From positions 620,001 through 684,000 of the forward strand of contig NC_079244.1 of the NCBI RefSeq assembly GCF_028009165.1: a stretch of 64,000 bases of DNA. The letters are read 5' to 3'. Positions 1 to 10,293 of this stretch are shown one piece after another. The position numbers and the translations under genes were made by a program. This DNA comes from Akanthomyces muscarius. Its lineage: Eukaryota > Ascomycota > Sordariomycetes > Hypocreales > Cordycipitaceae. The notes beneath the pieces were generated by a model. It had not been told where the DNA came from, made no database searches, and worked only from the letters and a program-made list of their open reading frames with translations. The first letter of the stretch is position 1; each line of letters starts with the position of its first letter.

Positions 1-286
1 AGCGCTTTTTGTTCGTGTTCATTTGGTTCTCACAGCCTTTTTGCTTTCTCGTTGTATGCTAGCCACACCAGATATATGGCCTTCTCTGTTGATGCCTATG
101 CAATTCCGGTGTTGTTATTATGCACTCGTGATATCGCACCAGACCTAGCTCGTTTGCTCTAGCATCCCGGGCTGTTCTAACAGCTATGCTGTATTCAAAA
201 TTGCAACAAAATAAGTCAACGCCCATAGAAAGCCTCCTTGTAAATGCCGCATGTATAAGAACAGAACCTCCTTCTCCTGTATATTT

Positions 287-2047
287 CTAATTCTTCAATG
301 TACCGTGGTACTCGTCAAACGCACCGCCACGCGCCGTCATGACGCCCGCAATCTCGTCGCTGCGGCGGCTCTTGGCCTGCAGCTCCGCGGTGATGGCGTC
401 GACGTCGACGTCCAGGTACCGCCGGAGGAAGTCGCCGACCTCTGTGTTTTCGACGTTGCCGCGGATGGCGTGCGTGCCGGGCCCGCCCGACGAGTAGATG
501 TTGACGTCGACGGCGGTGTGGCCGTGCGTGCTCCAGCCGATGCGCGCGCGGTGCGAGATGATTTCCGTAAAGATGTTCTTGGCGCGCTCAATGTCGCCGG
601 CGGCGGCCGCGGCGACGAGGCGGTCGAGGTCGGCGTCTGGAACCTCGCTGGCCGGGACGCCGAGGCCCGCGACCACGAGCTCGTCCTTGATGTACTTTCG
701 CAGCCCCGATGCGGCCTTGCCCGTCTCGGCGACGCGCGCCTTGAGCTTGGCGGCGAGGTGCTCGCAGGAGGCGGTCGCGCGGTCCAGCACGGCCGGGTAC
801 CAGTCGTACGTGGCCTCCCTTTCGTCGGGCCGCTGCAGGGCGGTGGCCAGGCCGCCCGTCTCGTGGTCCGAGGTGGCGACGAGCACCGTCTCGGTGTCGG
901 TGGCGTTGATGAAGTCGAGGACGGCGGCAAAGGTGGCGTCGTAGGCGAGCACCTCGTGGACCTGCGCGGCCGGGTCGTTGATGTGGCCGGCGTGGTCGAT
1001 GCGGCTGCCCTCAATCATGATGAAGAAGCCTTGCTCGGTATTCTGGGTCGCGCGCTCGAGGGCGCGCAGCGCCGTCGTCGCCATCTCCTTGAGGCTCGGG
1101 TACGTGTCGTTGCGGGTGCGGCGGTCGAGCTCAAAGGGCACGTTGAGTGGCGCCATGAGGCCGAGGAGCGGGAGCTTGACCTTGTTGCCGCCGTCGAGGG
1201 CGTCAAAGGCCTTGCGCGAGTCGACATAGGTCCAGCCGTGCTGCTCCCGCGCGACCCGGGTGACGTCGACGTCGTCCTGGCGGCAGCCGCCCTCGGTGCT
1301 GTTGGGCAAGAAGTAGCAGCGGCCGCCACCCATGATGAGGTCGACGCTGCGGCCGAGGACGCCCTGGCCGACCTCCTGCAGGGCAATGTCGTCCATCATC
1401 TCGCGGCGAGGCACGTGCGCGGCGAAGCACGCCGGGGTCGCGTCCGTCACGTACGTGGTGGCGACGAGGCCCGTCGTGTAGCCGGCGCGCTTGGCGGCCT
1501 CGAGGACGGAGCCGCAGGGCCGGCCGTCGGGCAGCACCGAGATGGCGCCGTTGTAGCTCTTGCGCGCGCAGGAAAAGGCCGTGGCGCCGGCGGCGCTATC
1601 GGTGACGAGCGAGCTGGACGACCGCGTGCGGCTGGTGCCCCAGAAGTGGCGGTCGAGCGTCAGCACGTGGCCGTGGTCGAGGTGCTCGACGTGCTGCCGG
1701 TAGCCGCGCGTCAGGGCCAGCGACGCCGGGCCCATGCCGTCCGACACCATGAAGACGAGGTTGCGCTTGGCGGCGGCGGGCGGTGAGGGTGACGGCTGGG
1801 TCTGGTGGTTGTGCTGCACCCACACGGCAATGATGATGAAGGCGGCCGTGGAAATCAGCGCCCAGGCGAAGATGACGGCCTCGCGGATCTTGGAGCGCTT
1901 GGCCTTGGCAGCGGCGGCGGCGGAGGCCGTGCCGTCGGCGTCATTGAGGAGAGGAGTGTCTTCGGAAGGCTATGAGCGATGGCAAAGTGATTAGTGAGGC
2001 TTGTTATGGAGGCTGTAGAGCATGGGGATTTGGAGAATACGCACCAT
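287..2047 (-). CDS. pho8: Vacuolar (PHO8-type) alkaline phosphatase
   Basis: Predicted type II membrane alkaline phosphatase of the vacuole, 561 aa after splicing. The start ATG (2047-2045) is followed at once by a 75-nt intron (1970-2044; donor GTGCGT, branch CTAAT, acceptor TAG); exon 2 runs 1969-287. The N-terminus is a short acidic tail with EDTPLLND, then a basic stretch and one membrane segment (VIFAWALISTAAFIIIAVW), as in fungal Pho8. Metal and catalytic motifs are all visible: MVSDGMGPAS, TDSAAGAT with the phosphorylated Ser, IEGSRIDHAGH, TSDHETGG and STHGHTAVDV. Family knowledge: it hydrolyses phosphomonoesters in the vacuole lumen with Zn and Mg. The coding region is very GC-rich, which leaves a long antisense open frame that I treat as a shadow. 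The one-codon first exon is inferred from the in-frame stop just upstream of exon 2. Confidence 0.93.
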
Positions 2048-2562
2048 CTCTGCGCAGGATGTAGCTGGGAAAAAGAGTGCCGATGCTCCGAGGGACGGAG
2101 GATGGAGGATGGAGGATGGTAATATGCGGAGTGCTGCAGTGGTGCAGGTACAGGCACCGATGGGTGTGGTGGGGTCATGCGGGAGCGTGGTCAGACGACG
2201 CCACCGACTATTTATGGCTGCGTCACAGCAAGGTCAGCCTATCAGTGACGACGATCTTGGGCTGTTTGTAGCTCTAGTGCACAATGAGCCGAAACTTGTC
2301 GCAATTCAGCTGGGATTTACTTCCAGCTTGTCACAAGGACATGTCATTTGATGGTGAATCGGCGAGGCAGGCGGATGGCATCAATTTGTCAATTTGGAAC
2401 ACGGCTTGCTACGCTGAAAAAAAAAGAAGATAGGTGAATAAGAGACAGGAGAAAAAGAAAAAAGGCAATCAAGATACAACAGCAATAAAGCTACATGCAC
2501 CCTCGGTAGGTAATGTACAACGGCCCCCCTTGCCCCCTGTAGCCCTGCTGCCAGCATTAGGC
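2048..2562. other. Intergenic, promoter side of the alkaline phosphatase
   Basis: No gene seen. It holds a short triplication of GGATGGA near 2092-2117 and an AT-rich TATTTAT at about 2208 upstream of the phosphatase start. The 3' end of the next gene lies at 2563. Confidence 0.5.
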
Positions 2563-3738
2563 TCACCATGGCCCCGTGCCGTACAAATCCGTCATGACGG
2601 ACCAGGGAATAGCATCCCAGGCATCCAAGCAGACCCAAAACCCAGAGAGCCTGCGTCTGTCTGTCGGCATGCTCTCCACGTCCTGCGCGTCTTCTGCCGC
2701 CAGCGGCCGCCAGACTGTATAGGGACACTGCTCAAAGTCGGCATAATTCTTAAAGTCAATGTCCAGCCCCCTCTCAATCTGCAGCCAGGGAAAGTACACG
2801 CTGCTGTCGAACGCGACCTCGCAGAGCCGCAAGGCGCGCATGCGGCGCATCATGGCCGCGAGCTCCGCCAGCATGTGCTCGACCTGAGCGTGCAGCGCCG
2901 CCGACGGGCCGCAGTAGACGAAGAGCTGTATCTCGGGCCACATCTCGCCGGCCAGCACGAGGTGCAGGCGCGACAGGCTGGCAAAGGCGTCCGGGAGCAG
3001 GGAAAAGAGGACCGGGAGGTGCTCGACGGTGTCGCGCGGGCGCGGGTAGGCGATGCGGTCCGAGGCGACGCGCGGGCGGCCCATGGTCAGGTTCAGGGAC
3101 AGCTGGGCGATGTGGGCGGCGGCGGGCATGATGCGGGCCAGGTTTTCGAGGGCAAACGACTCGTTGAGGCGGAACGTGTTGTGCCGGTAGAGCACCTCGA
3201 CGCCCTCGGCGTAGGCCTGGTGGCAGGTGAGGAGCCAGCCGAGGGCGCCGATCCGGCATGATGAGAGACCATAGTCGGGGAGGGTGCAGAGGGCGCCGCC
3301 GCCGGTGAAGCACCGGTCGCGGTCGACGACGAAGAGCGGCGTGGGCAGCGAGGAGCGCGACTGGCGCGCATCGAAGCACCGCCGATGGCAGAGATGGCCG
3401 GTGGGCTTCCACTGGATGTCGTCGCTGGCCAAGTCGATGAGGTCCCGCTGTCGTGTGACACCAGCACCGCCGTCCGGCGGCGTGATGGGCCGGGTCGTTT
3501 GTGTTTCAGTGGTGGCCGGCGTGCTGACGAGATCGAGGTCGGCGTGGATGGTGCGGTGGCCAAAGGCCGCGACTAGGATGAGGCTTCTGATTTCCGCCGG
3601 CAGCTGTAGGAGCGGGCTCGTCCGGACAATGGGCGTCTTGCGATGACGCAGCCGTGGCGAGGGCGGTGGTGATGCGTAGCGGCTGCTGCAGCCAGCGGGT
3701 CTTTGTATGAGATTGGATGCGAAGACGTTTTGATCCAT
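2563..3738 (-). CDS. F-box-like / DUF7730-type protein
   Basis: 391 aa from the ATG at 3738; the frame is open further upstream but that part looks like leader sequence. After a low-complexity, basic N-terminus comes an F-box-like start, LLQLPAEIRSLILVAAFGHR, followed by the pattern usual in this large fungal family: a conserved LLTCHQAYAEGVEVLYRHNT helix (about residue 175-195) and a C-terminal region rich in Leu that ends in WDAIP. Such proteins are thought to be substrate adaptors or scaffolds, but few have been studied, so the role is unknown. It stands alone, convergent with nothing obvious, and has no visible introns. Confidence 0.72.
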   Translation of the reverse strand: MDQNVFASNLIQRPAGCSSRYASPPPSPRLRHRKTPIVRTSPLLQLPAEIRSLILVAAFGHRTIHADLDLVSTPATTETQTTRPITPPDGGAGVTRQRDLIDLASDDIQWKPTGHLCHRRCFDARQSRSSLPTPLFVVDRDRCFTGGGALCTLPDYGLSSCRIGALGWLLTCHQAYAEGVEVLYRHNTFRLNESFALENLARIMPAAAHIAQLSLNLTMGRPRVASDRIAYPRPRDTVEHLPVLFSLLPDAFASLSRLHLVLAGEMWPEIQLFVYCGPSAALHAQVEHMLAELAAMMRRMRALRLCEVAFDSSVYFPWLQIERGLDIDFKNYADFEQCPYTVWRPLAAEDAQDVESMPTDRRRLSGFWVCLDAWDAIPWSVMTDLYGTGPW

Positions 3739-4880
3739 GGCCCCGGCGAAGAAAGAAGAGTAGATGAGTCCGGATTGAGATTCAGTTAGGTCGATGAACG
3801 GGCGATGGCAGAAGACCCATGGGTGATGGTGGCATGAACACGAAGCAACGAGGCTAGGCTTGGTTGACGTAGAGGAGAAGTGTAAATCGGGCAGCGTGAG
3901 GCTTGGGAGCTTCCCCTCCCCTCTTCGGCCTGGCTGATAGACCGAGAGGCGCATTGACCTCTCGGCAATTGATAATGTGCTGCGATGTCTAGAAACCGTC
4001 AAGATATTGCGGAAATTATACACGATTCAAGGTGAAGCCATCTGCACCGTCACACGATCCATGTCACGATGGTTTTCTAACCGTGGGCACCGATAATTTA
4101 GTTGACGCATGTAAGCCCGGGGAAGCTGCTCAGAGTGCTGACAGCGGAGCACAGGCGTGCCATTCCGATCGGGGTAGCGTGGTGTAGAAATTGGATCTAC
4201 AGTGGGGATAGATTGCTTGCAGACAAGACTAATTAGAAAAATAATAATAATACAAAATGGATGTACAGTCTTTTTTTAAGGTTTATATTCTAAGCAACAC
4301 CAACCAGACCGCAATGCGAACCCGTCCCAGATCCCGCGGGCGCCGTGCTACCACCACACCGGTTCGTCCTACAAGGCTGTGCAACAACCATTGTCTCTCG
4401 GCTGATGCATAGTTGTGGCGCCGAGTTCCCGCCCGCCCCAGCTCCATCGCAGCGGCATGCCGACGAACCGCCTCTATGCGACCACGGAAGTTGCCGTTCA
4501 AATTTCATTCGAAACAAAAAGAAAAAGACTCACACCAACATGACACGATCGGTGGCCACCATGAGCCTTTCCTCATTGTGGTCTACTTTCACGAGCCGTG
4601 TCTGTCGCAGTGACACGCCGTCGCAGTGACACGCCGTGGACCTCGCTTATAGAGCTGCGCATTGCTGGTTTAGGAACAGCTGGTGGATCAGGCCTTGTTA
4701 GTGACATCGCGTTGGCTTCACTAAATTGCATTCGGCACTCTAGCGTGTCCTTGAGCCGCCCTTGCAGGGTTTTCACCGGATGATCCGGTACCCGGGTACC
4801 GGGAGAGGCGAGATCAACAGGGCTTCCCCCTGGGCACTGCGAGGCAGCCTCTCTTTTGCGCACCCGACTCGAAAACGCTT
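3739..4880. other. Intergenic, no gene seen
   Basis: About 1.1 kb. Only short, unsupported open frames occur. It contains a 16-bp tandem duplication (separate entry) and a poly-T tract near 4270. Confidence 0.5.
4605..4636. repeat. 16-bp tandem duplication
   Basis: Two perfect, adjacent copies of TCGCAGTGACACGCCG at 4605-4620 and 4621-4636. Confidence 0.9.
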
Positions 4881-5765
4881 CTAATGATGCCGCCACTTGG
4901 ACATGGCCGTATAAGTGACCAGCTCGGCGGGGTACAGCGTCGGGAATATCGCATCTGCGTACTCTTTCCAGTCGCCTTCAGTCGGTCGCTCAAAGAACTT
5001 GACAAGCTCCCAATATTCTGGATACCATCCGCTTTCCTCCCAATCAACAATACCAGAAATCCTGCCATCTTGTACTACTATATTTCTTGGGGCAAGGTCC
5101 CCATGAGTAAAGACGATACGATGGTCGGTTCGTAGTTGGCCGCGGAGTGAGGTGCGCAGCATGGACGAGATTTGTCGGAAGAGTGTCGATTCCAAGTATT
5201 CATTGAACTGTACCTCATCATTGCAGACCGGCCCATAGTATGTAAAGCGCACTCGCGTGTCCCGGATTCCAGTGCCGTCGCAGCAGCCGATGTAATTTGG
5301 CGGAGGCTCTAGCTCCCGCATCTGCTTGAGTATCTGATGCAGCTGGTCGGCGATGTTCCTCTTCTGCCCCAACGACATGCTGGGCCATAATTTGTCGAGG
5401 GTTTGCCCCGGAACGTATTCCATGCGTATGGCCACTATTCCATTGTCGGTAAATACGTCATGCAGAAGCGGAGCTGGGATTCGTGCCCCGGAAGCGACTT
5501 TGAGGGCCTCTGCCTCGGCAGGACGTATTTGTGCCCCCGATTTGACAACGGTTTGCCCTTGTCCAAGCACGACCTTGCGTTTCCCGCTCTTGTACAGAAT
5601 CTCGACGCCTGAACGAGGTTGGTTTAGTGAAGGCTTAGGTCGCTAGGTAGAGCTGGGCAACCAACCTGGCGCAACGTCTTCTTCAGATTCGCTTGCATCT
5701 GAAGCGCTAGCTTCGGCTTTTTCCATGTCTATTCGCTTCTGTGTATGAGCAAGTGTCCTGTCCAT
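4881..5765 (-). CDS. Aminoglycoside-phosphotransferase-like small-molecule kinase
   Basis: 275 aa in two exons (5765-5666 and 5608-4881); the 57-nt intron 5609-5665 has an untypical donor GTTGGT and acceptor CAG. The protein-kinase-like fold is clear: VEILYKSGKRKVV and VLGQGQTVVKSG at the N-lobe, the Brenner motif FTHGDLAPRNIVV with catalytic Asp and Asn, and GIVDWEESGWYPEYWELVKF with the metal-binding Asp. This is the fungal APH/ChoK-like family that is common in ascomycetes; substrates are mostly unknown, and true aminoglycoside resistance is not implied. The start at 5765 was chosen because it gives a compact acidic leader; an in-frame ATG at 5855 is an alternative. Confidence 0.85.
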
Positions 5766-6380
5766 GGTGAGATGAGATGGGTAGCCTGTCGGTGAGCCAA
5801 CCACGCATCTGGTGCCAGCTGAGTCTCGGCGCAGATTGTTCCGCTCCGCCCTCATGTAAAACTGTCGAATACAATGCGCACTGCAACCCTATGAAGTTGG
5901 GCATTTCAAATTATAAGTATCTTTGCACAATTCTTTGATAATAGAAGCCAGTGTCTGCCTTGGCGCAATGGTTGAGCACAGCTCCAGCGCTGCAGACGCT
6001 GGCTCTTAGCGGCCACTTAGGGCGTCCACAGGCGACGCACGCCTGGAATCGGCTTTTGTAATCATCAACAATGTCAGGTTGGCATGTGCGATGAGCTACG
6101 ACTACTATCGTGCTGCTATACTTCTATGATTTATTTGCCTCTTACTAGAAATACAATTCTAGCCAGTTACACAGTAGAAAATATGACCGAAAACTAATAA
6201 TCAGCAAATTGATGAGCAGTTACTTACAATGCAATTGTTCGTAGTACAGGACTCAACAAATGGCGACTATGCCTTTGTAGTCCGGCAACAGAGAATAAAA
6301 ATGAAATATTAAACTATCGAATATACAGATAATAGCCCATATAAAAACAATTTCAAAATACACCACTCCTTCTTTACAAC
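5766..6380. other. Intergenic, no gene seen
   Basis: AT-rich between 6110 and 6380. A piece near 5958-5985 resembles a tRNA D-arm but lacks a T-arm and acceptor stem (see rejected items). Confidence 0.5.
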
Positions 6381-8447
6381 CTACTTCTCTTGACCCCACG
6401 GCGGGAAAGGCGCATACGAGCCGTCGCACGCCTCTGTCGTCAGGTAGTGCTCGCCCTTTTGGTCCGCACCACTGATATCCTGCCCGTCCGGGCCATAGAT
6501 CCGCAGCGACAAGTCCGCCGCGCCGCCCGTGTTGCCCCAGAGCACCCGGATCGGGTAGTAGGTGCCGGCCGCGAGATCCCTGTAGATGTCCTTGGGCTTG
6601 TTGTCACCGTAGTACGCCTGCACAATGCCGGCGTTTTCGCGCGTGTAGCTGTCGTACGCCTTGTCGCCGAACCACATGATGGTGATGTCGTCCGAGTACG
6701 GCGAGTTGAAGCGGTACCGGCCGGCCCTGCAGGCGAAGAGGAAGCCGCGGTAGCCGGCGGCCGCGTTGCTGAAGAGAGGGTTGAAGCCGTTGCCGTTGTT
6801 GTCGTCGGAGATGAAGATGGCCGTCTGCAGCGTGGTGCTGTACACGGGCTTTTCCTTCTTGAAGTACTTGGGCGAAAACGACTCGTAGGTGGGGGTGAGG
6901 TCGCTGCTGAAGGGGTTCTTGTAGAGCGCATACTGGATGCCGTGCGAGCAGGTTGGTGTTGGGCAGCTCTTGCGGATCTCGCGCGAGGTTTCGGGCTCGG
7001 GGGGTGGGGGAATGAGGCTAATGATGGGCTCGACGACGATGTTTGTGATTGTGGTGAGGGTGGGAGTGACGACGACGCTGGGCGTGGTGATGATTTCGTC
7101 GGTGGTGGTGAGGATGGGATGCACGCTGGTGAGTGTCTCCTCGGACGTGATGGTAACAAGAGATATGAATGGAGTGTCACTCGGTGTGATGACTTCGGTC
7201 GAGGTGACGATAACGGGCGTAGTTAGAGTCTCCTTAGACGTGGTGGTGACAAGAGATGTGAGAGTTGTGTTGCTCGTCGTGATGACCTCGGTCGAGGTGA
7301 CTACGATGGGCGTAGTTAGAGTCTCCTCGGATGTGGTGGTCACGAGAGATGTGACGGGAGTGTCGCTGGGTGTGAAAACTTCGGTCGAGGTGACAACAAC
7401 GGGCGTGGTCAGAGTCTCCGTGGTGGAAATGACAACGTCGGTTGTGATGGTCTCTGTCGTGAGGACCTCGGTTGTGGCCGTCTCAACAATAGGCCTACCG
7501 GCCGACGTTGAGTTGAAGAAGATGAGCTGTGGGAAGGTAGTGGTCAAAGTGGTTTCTGTAGTGGTGGTGAGACTGGGAAGGATGGTTGTGATTGTCTCTT
7601 TAGATATGGTGGTGACGAGCGATGTGATGGTAGAGTTGTTTCTAGTTATTACTTCGGTCGAGGTGACGACTACCGGCGTGGTTAGAACCTCCGTCGTGGA
7701 AATGACGACGTCGCTTGTGATTATCTCTTTCGTAACAACCTCGGATGTGGTTGTCTCGACAATGACTTGGCCCGACGACGTCGTGTTGAAAGTGACCAGC
7801 TTTGGCACAGTGGTGGTGATGACCTCAGTCTCGCGGGACGTCTCTGGCAGGGTCTCGATGGACGTGGCGATAATCTCTTCGGTGATGGTGCGGTTGTTGG
7901 TGATGATCTCGACGAGGGTCAGGGTGATGAAGCCGCTGGTAGAGAAGCTTGTAACGACCGAGCCACTGGTAATGGGTGACTTGGGGGTACTGCTGCTGAG
8001 TGAAGAGGTCGCAGTGACGGGGCCGCTGGTAATGCTGTTGGAGCTTGCGCCACTGGAAAACTGAGAGACAGTGGTGATGGTTTTGGTAATAGCACCGCTG
8101 GAACAAGGACAGGGAGTAGTAGTGGTGTGACCGTCAGGGCCGACAATTATGCCAACGACGTTGTTACCACCGACGTTGTTACCACCGACGTTGCTGCCGC
8201 CAACATTGTTGCCGCCGACATTGTTACCTGAATCGTCAGTGTAGGTGTTGGCATCCTTGATATCGACGCAGCAAGCGCCTGGTTGACATGCTTCAGTAGT
8301 GACGTCTTCATTCACACCGAGCATAAAGTACTCGTAGCACCGGTGCTGCTCAAAGGGAAGGTAATTGGTCACAGTGACAACGTCAGGCTGTTGGTTGGCC
8401 ACCGCCAAAGCGGCGCAAGCCAGGGAAAGAGGGAGAAGCTGCATCAT
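6381..8447 (-). CDS. GLEYA-domain secreted adhesin with Thr-rich repeats
   Basis: 688 aa, single exon. Residues 1-17 form a signal peptide (MMQLLPLSLACAALAVA). A short Cys-containing head (CYEYFMLGV, ACQPGACCVDI) is followed by five or so NNVGG repeats (about 75-102), then roughly 380 residues of Thr/Ser/Val stalk built from modules such as TTPVVVTSTEV and TSLVTTTSEETLTT. The last 190 residues match the GLEYA/PA14-like lectin fold of fungal adhesins: YRGFLFACRAGRYRF, TIMWFGDKAYDSYTR and YYPIRVLWGNTGGAADLSL. Family knowledge: such proteins bind glycans at the cell surface. No GPI signal is visible, so it is either released or held by another route. Repeat number may vary between strains. Confidence 0.9.
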   Translation of the reverse strand: MMQLLPLSLACAALAVANQQPDVVTVTNYLPFEQHRCYEYFMLGVNEDVTTEACQPGACCVDIKDANTYTDDSGNNVGGNNVGGSNVGGNNVGGNNVVGIIVGPDGHTTTTPCPCSSGAITKTITTVSQFSSGASSNSITSGPVTATSSLSSSTPKSPITSGSVVTSFSTSGFITLTLVEIITNNRTITEEIIATSIETLPETSRETEVITTTVPKLVTFNTTSSGQVIVETTTSEVVTKEIITSDVVISTTEVLTTPVVVTSTEVITRNNSTITSLVTTISKETITTILPSLTTTTETTLTTTFPQLIFFNSTSAGRPIVETATTEVLTTETITTDVVISTTETLTTPVVVTSTEVFTPSDTPVTSLVTTTSEETLTTPIVVTSTEVITTSNTTLTSLVTTTSKETLTTPVIVTSTEVITPSDTPFISLVTITSEETLTSVHPILTTTDEIITTPSVVVTPTLTTITNIVVEPIISLIPPPPEPETSREIRKSCPTPTCSHGIQYALYKNPFSSDLTPTYESFSPKYFKKEKPVYSTTLQTAIFISDDNNGNGFNPLFSNAAAGYRGFLFACRAGRYRFNSPYSDDITIMWFGDKAYDSYTRENAGIVQAYYGDNKPKDIYRDLAAGTYYPIRVLWGNTGGAADLSLRIYGPDGQDISGADQKGEHYLTTEACDGSYAPFPPWGQEK

Positions 8448-10293
8448 GAAACGAGCGACCGGCTGGATACAAGCGAGCGAAATTTGGCATTACTCTTCCA
8501 CAAAACTGTTCTACAGAAAACGACATACATCTACTTATACAACCGAAGGAAAAACAACGCACGGTAGACCGACTTTGGGCCACTTTGCTGGCGATAGAGA
8601 GAACTCGAGCTGGCATGGACCGACCGGAGCCATTGGTGTTAGTCGTGTAAGCTAGTTAGCGGCGAACCTTGATGCCGGAATGCCCACCATTCTGGGCACC
8701 GAGATGGAGCAGAGGCAACCGTGGACGCGTGAAGACTTACCATGGAATCTTGACTTGCGAGATTTTTCGGGCCAGCTGGGCTGTGTGTATACTTTTTTCT
8801 CGCTGGGCCGCCAAGGTTTTTGACGATGATGCTCGAACGGTGGGCTGTGTAAGTTGGTGGGGAGTGAGCACACGACCAGGTCACTCGTTCGCAAAAAGAA
8901 AAAGAAAAGAAAAGAAACGCCCAGAATATCTGCAGGAGAGGTACTCACTTCTGGCCAATCTCCCTTTTCTTTGTTTGGTTTATTATGCCGACTGCTGGCG
9001 TCGTCTGAAACTACCATTGTCCCATGTCGACTAGCGCTGTCGTTTCGGATCGCCCATAGGCGAAACCAGCCACCGACTGACTACTGCAAGGGCGCGGCCA
9101 TGAGCTGCTTCTTCCGGCGTGGTCGTCCCTTCTTTTTCTTCATCGCTTGGGCGAGAAAGCTGCTGCCCCGAATCTTGCCTAGTTCTGGTCAATGTTGATG
9201 GTTTGAAAGTTAAGTTACCGGAGATGCGCCAACTGGAGCTGTTGATACTCCACCAACAAGCGACTCAGTAGTCGAGGAAGCGATACGAACCGACCTATGA
9301 GCGTCTAGTCCGGAGTACCGAGATCTAAGCCCGAACAAGCCGCGTTCTTGGTTAACTAAGCCATTGTCGTCCATTGTTCCACTTGTTGTGGCCGAGACAT
9401 GTCGGTGCTACGCCGCACGGCAGGCCTAGTTCAGTCTTAGCGCCATCTTCGTTGAACGAATGCGTTGACGATTCAGACACATACAGCTAGGTACAAAGTA
9501 ACTTAGTCACAAACACACCTTCCTCCGTCAAGCCTGCAGCACCAGAAACGACCTCGCGGCCCCTAGGAGCCCGAATTCAACGCCACGCCAACTGGTTCTC
9601 AGCCAGACTTCCGCCGCCCGTCTCATGTTCGCTGCAAAGTGAAACCTGCGGTGTTGCGTCTACAGGTTGACCCCGGTCCCCGTCCCCTCCCCCGCCAGCC
9701 CTATTATTCCCGTCACATTTCGACGGCCGAACCTGTCAGAAGCTAGCCTTGCACCGACCGTTATGCGGCCTTTATTAAGATCCCAGTTTCCGATCACCAG
9801 GAACAGGCGTGCTGAATGGACAGCGTCGATCCCCTTTCATTTCCGCTGGTGACCCTGCCGGCGGGGCCGCTTCTTGTCCTGGCAGCAGCGCCCGTGTATC
9901 ACCGCTGCACGACATCGGTACACCGGCGCTTCGCGACACACTCCCTGCGTTATAAAGCAGTTCCTGCTAGCCAATAGTTGCATTCGTCACATCGTCGGTG
10001 AAAAATGCGCTCATTTGTGTGCCTCCGTAATTTACCATGCGTTCTGGATATAAGTAACTGCGTGCGTCCACCTGCTCTTCTGCCTCCGCGATGTGCGTCT
10101 AGTCGTCCTATGTCATGAGGTGAACTCGCTCGTCCATTCCTTTTCCCACACTGATACGGTTCTCGCTTTTGAAAACTTTTCATTCTTTGGCCTTTGATCA
10201 GGTCCCTCTGCTGTGCAGATTTACATTCCTTTCTTTTCTCACCTCAATCTATACTTTGAACCCTCATTCACCAAGCACACACCCTCATACATT
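8448..10293. other. Intergenic, no gene seen
   Basis: About 1.85 kb. Several short open frames lack any recognisable family or codon bias. CT-rich leader sequence precedes the next start (10190-10290). Confidence 0.5.

Noticed and set aside
251..1786. A 511-codon open frame on the plus strand
   Set aside because: It is the antisense of the GC-rich alkaline phosphatase gene, whose product has all family motifs. The plus-strand translation has no recognisable family and is biased to Ala, Gly, Arg and Val.
4290..4629. Several overlapping open frames of 66-94 codons
   Set aside because: They overlap on both strands, lack any family or codon bias and have no splice partners.
5955..5990. tRNA-like TTGGCGCAATGGTTGAG
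   Set aside because: It resembles a D-arm or A-box only. No T-arm, anticodon stem or pairing acceptor ends follow at the right distance.
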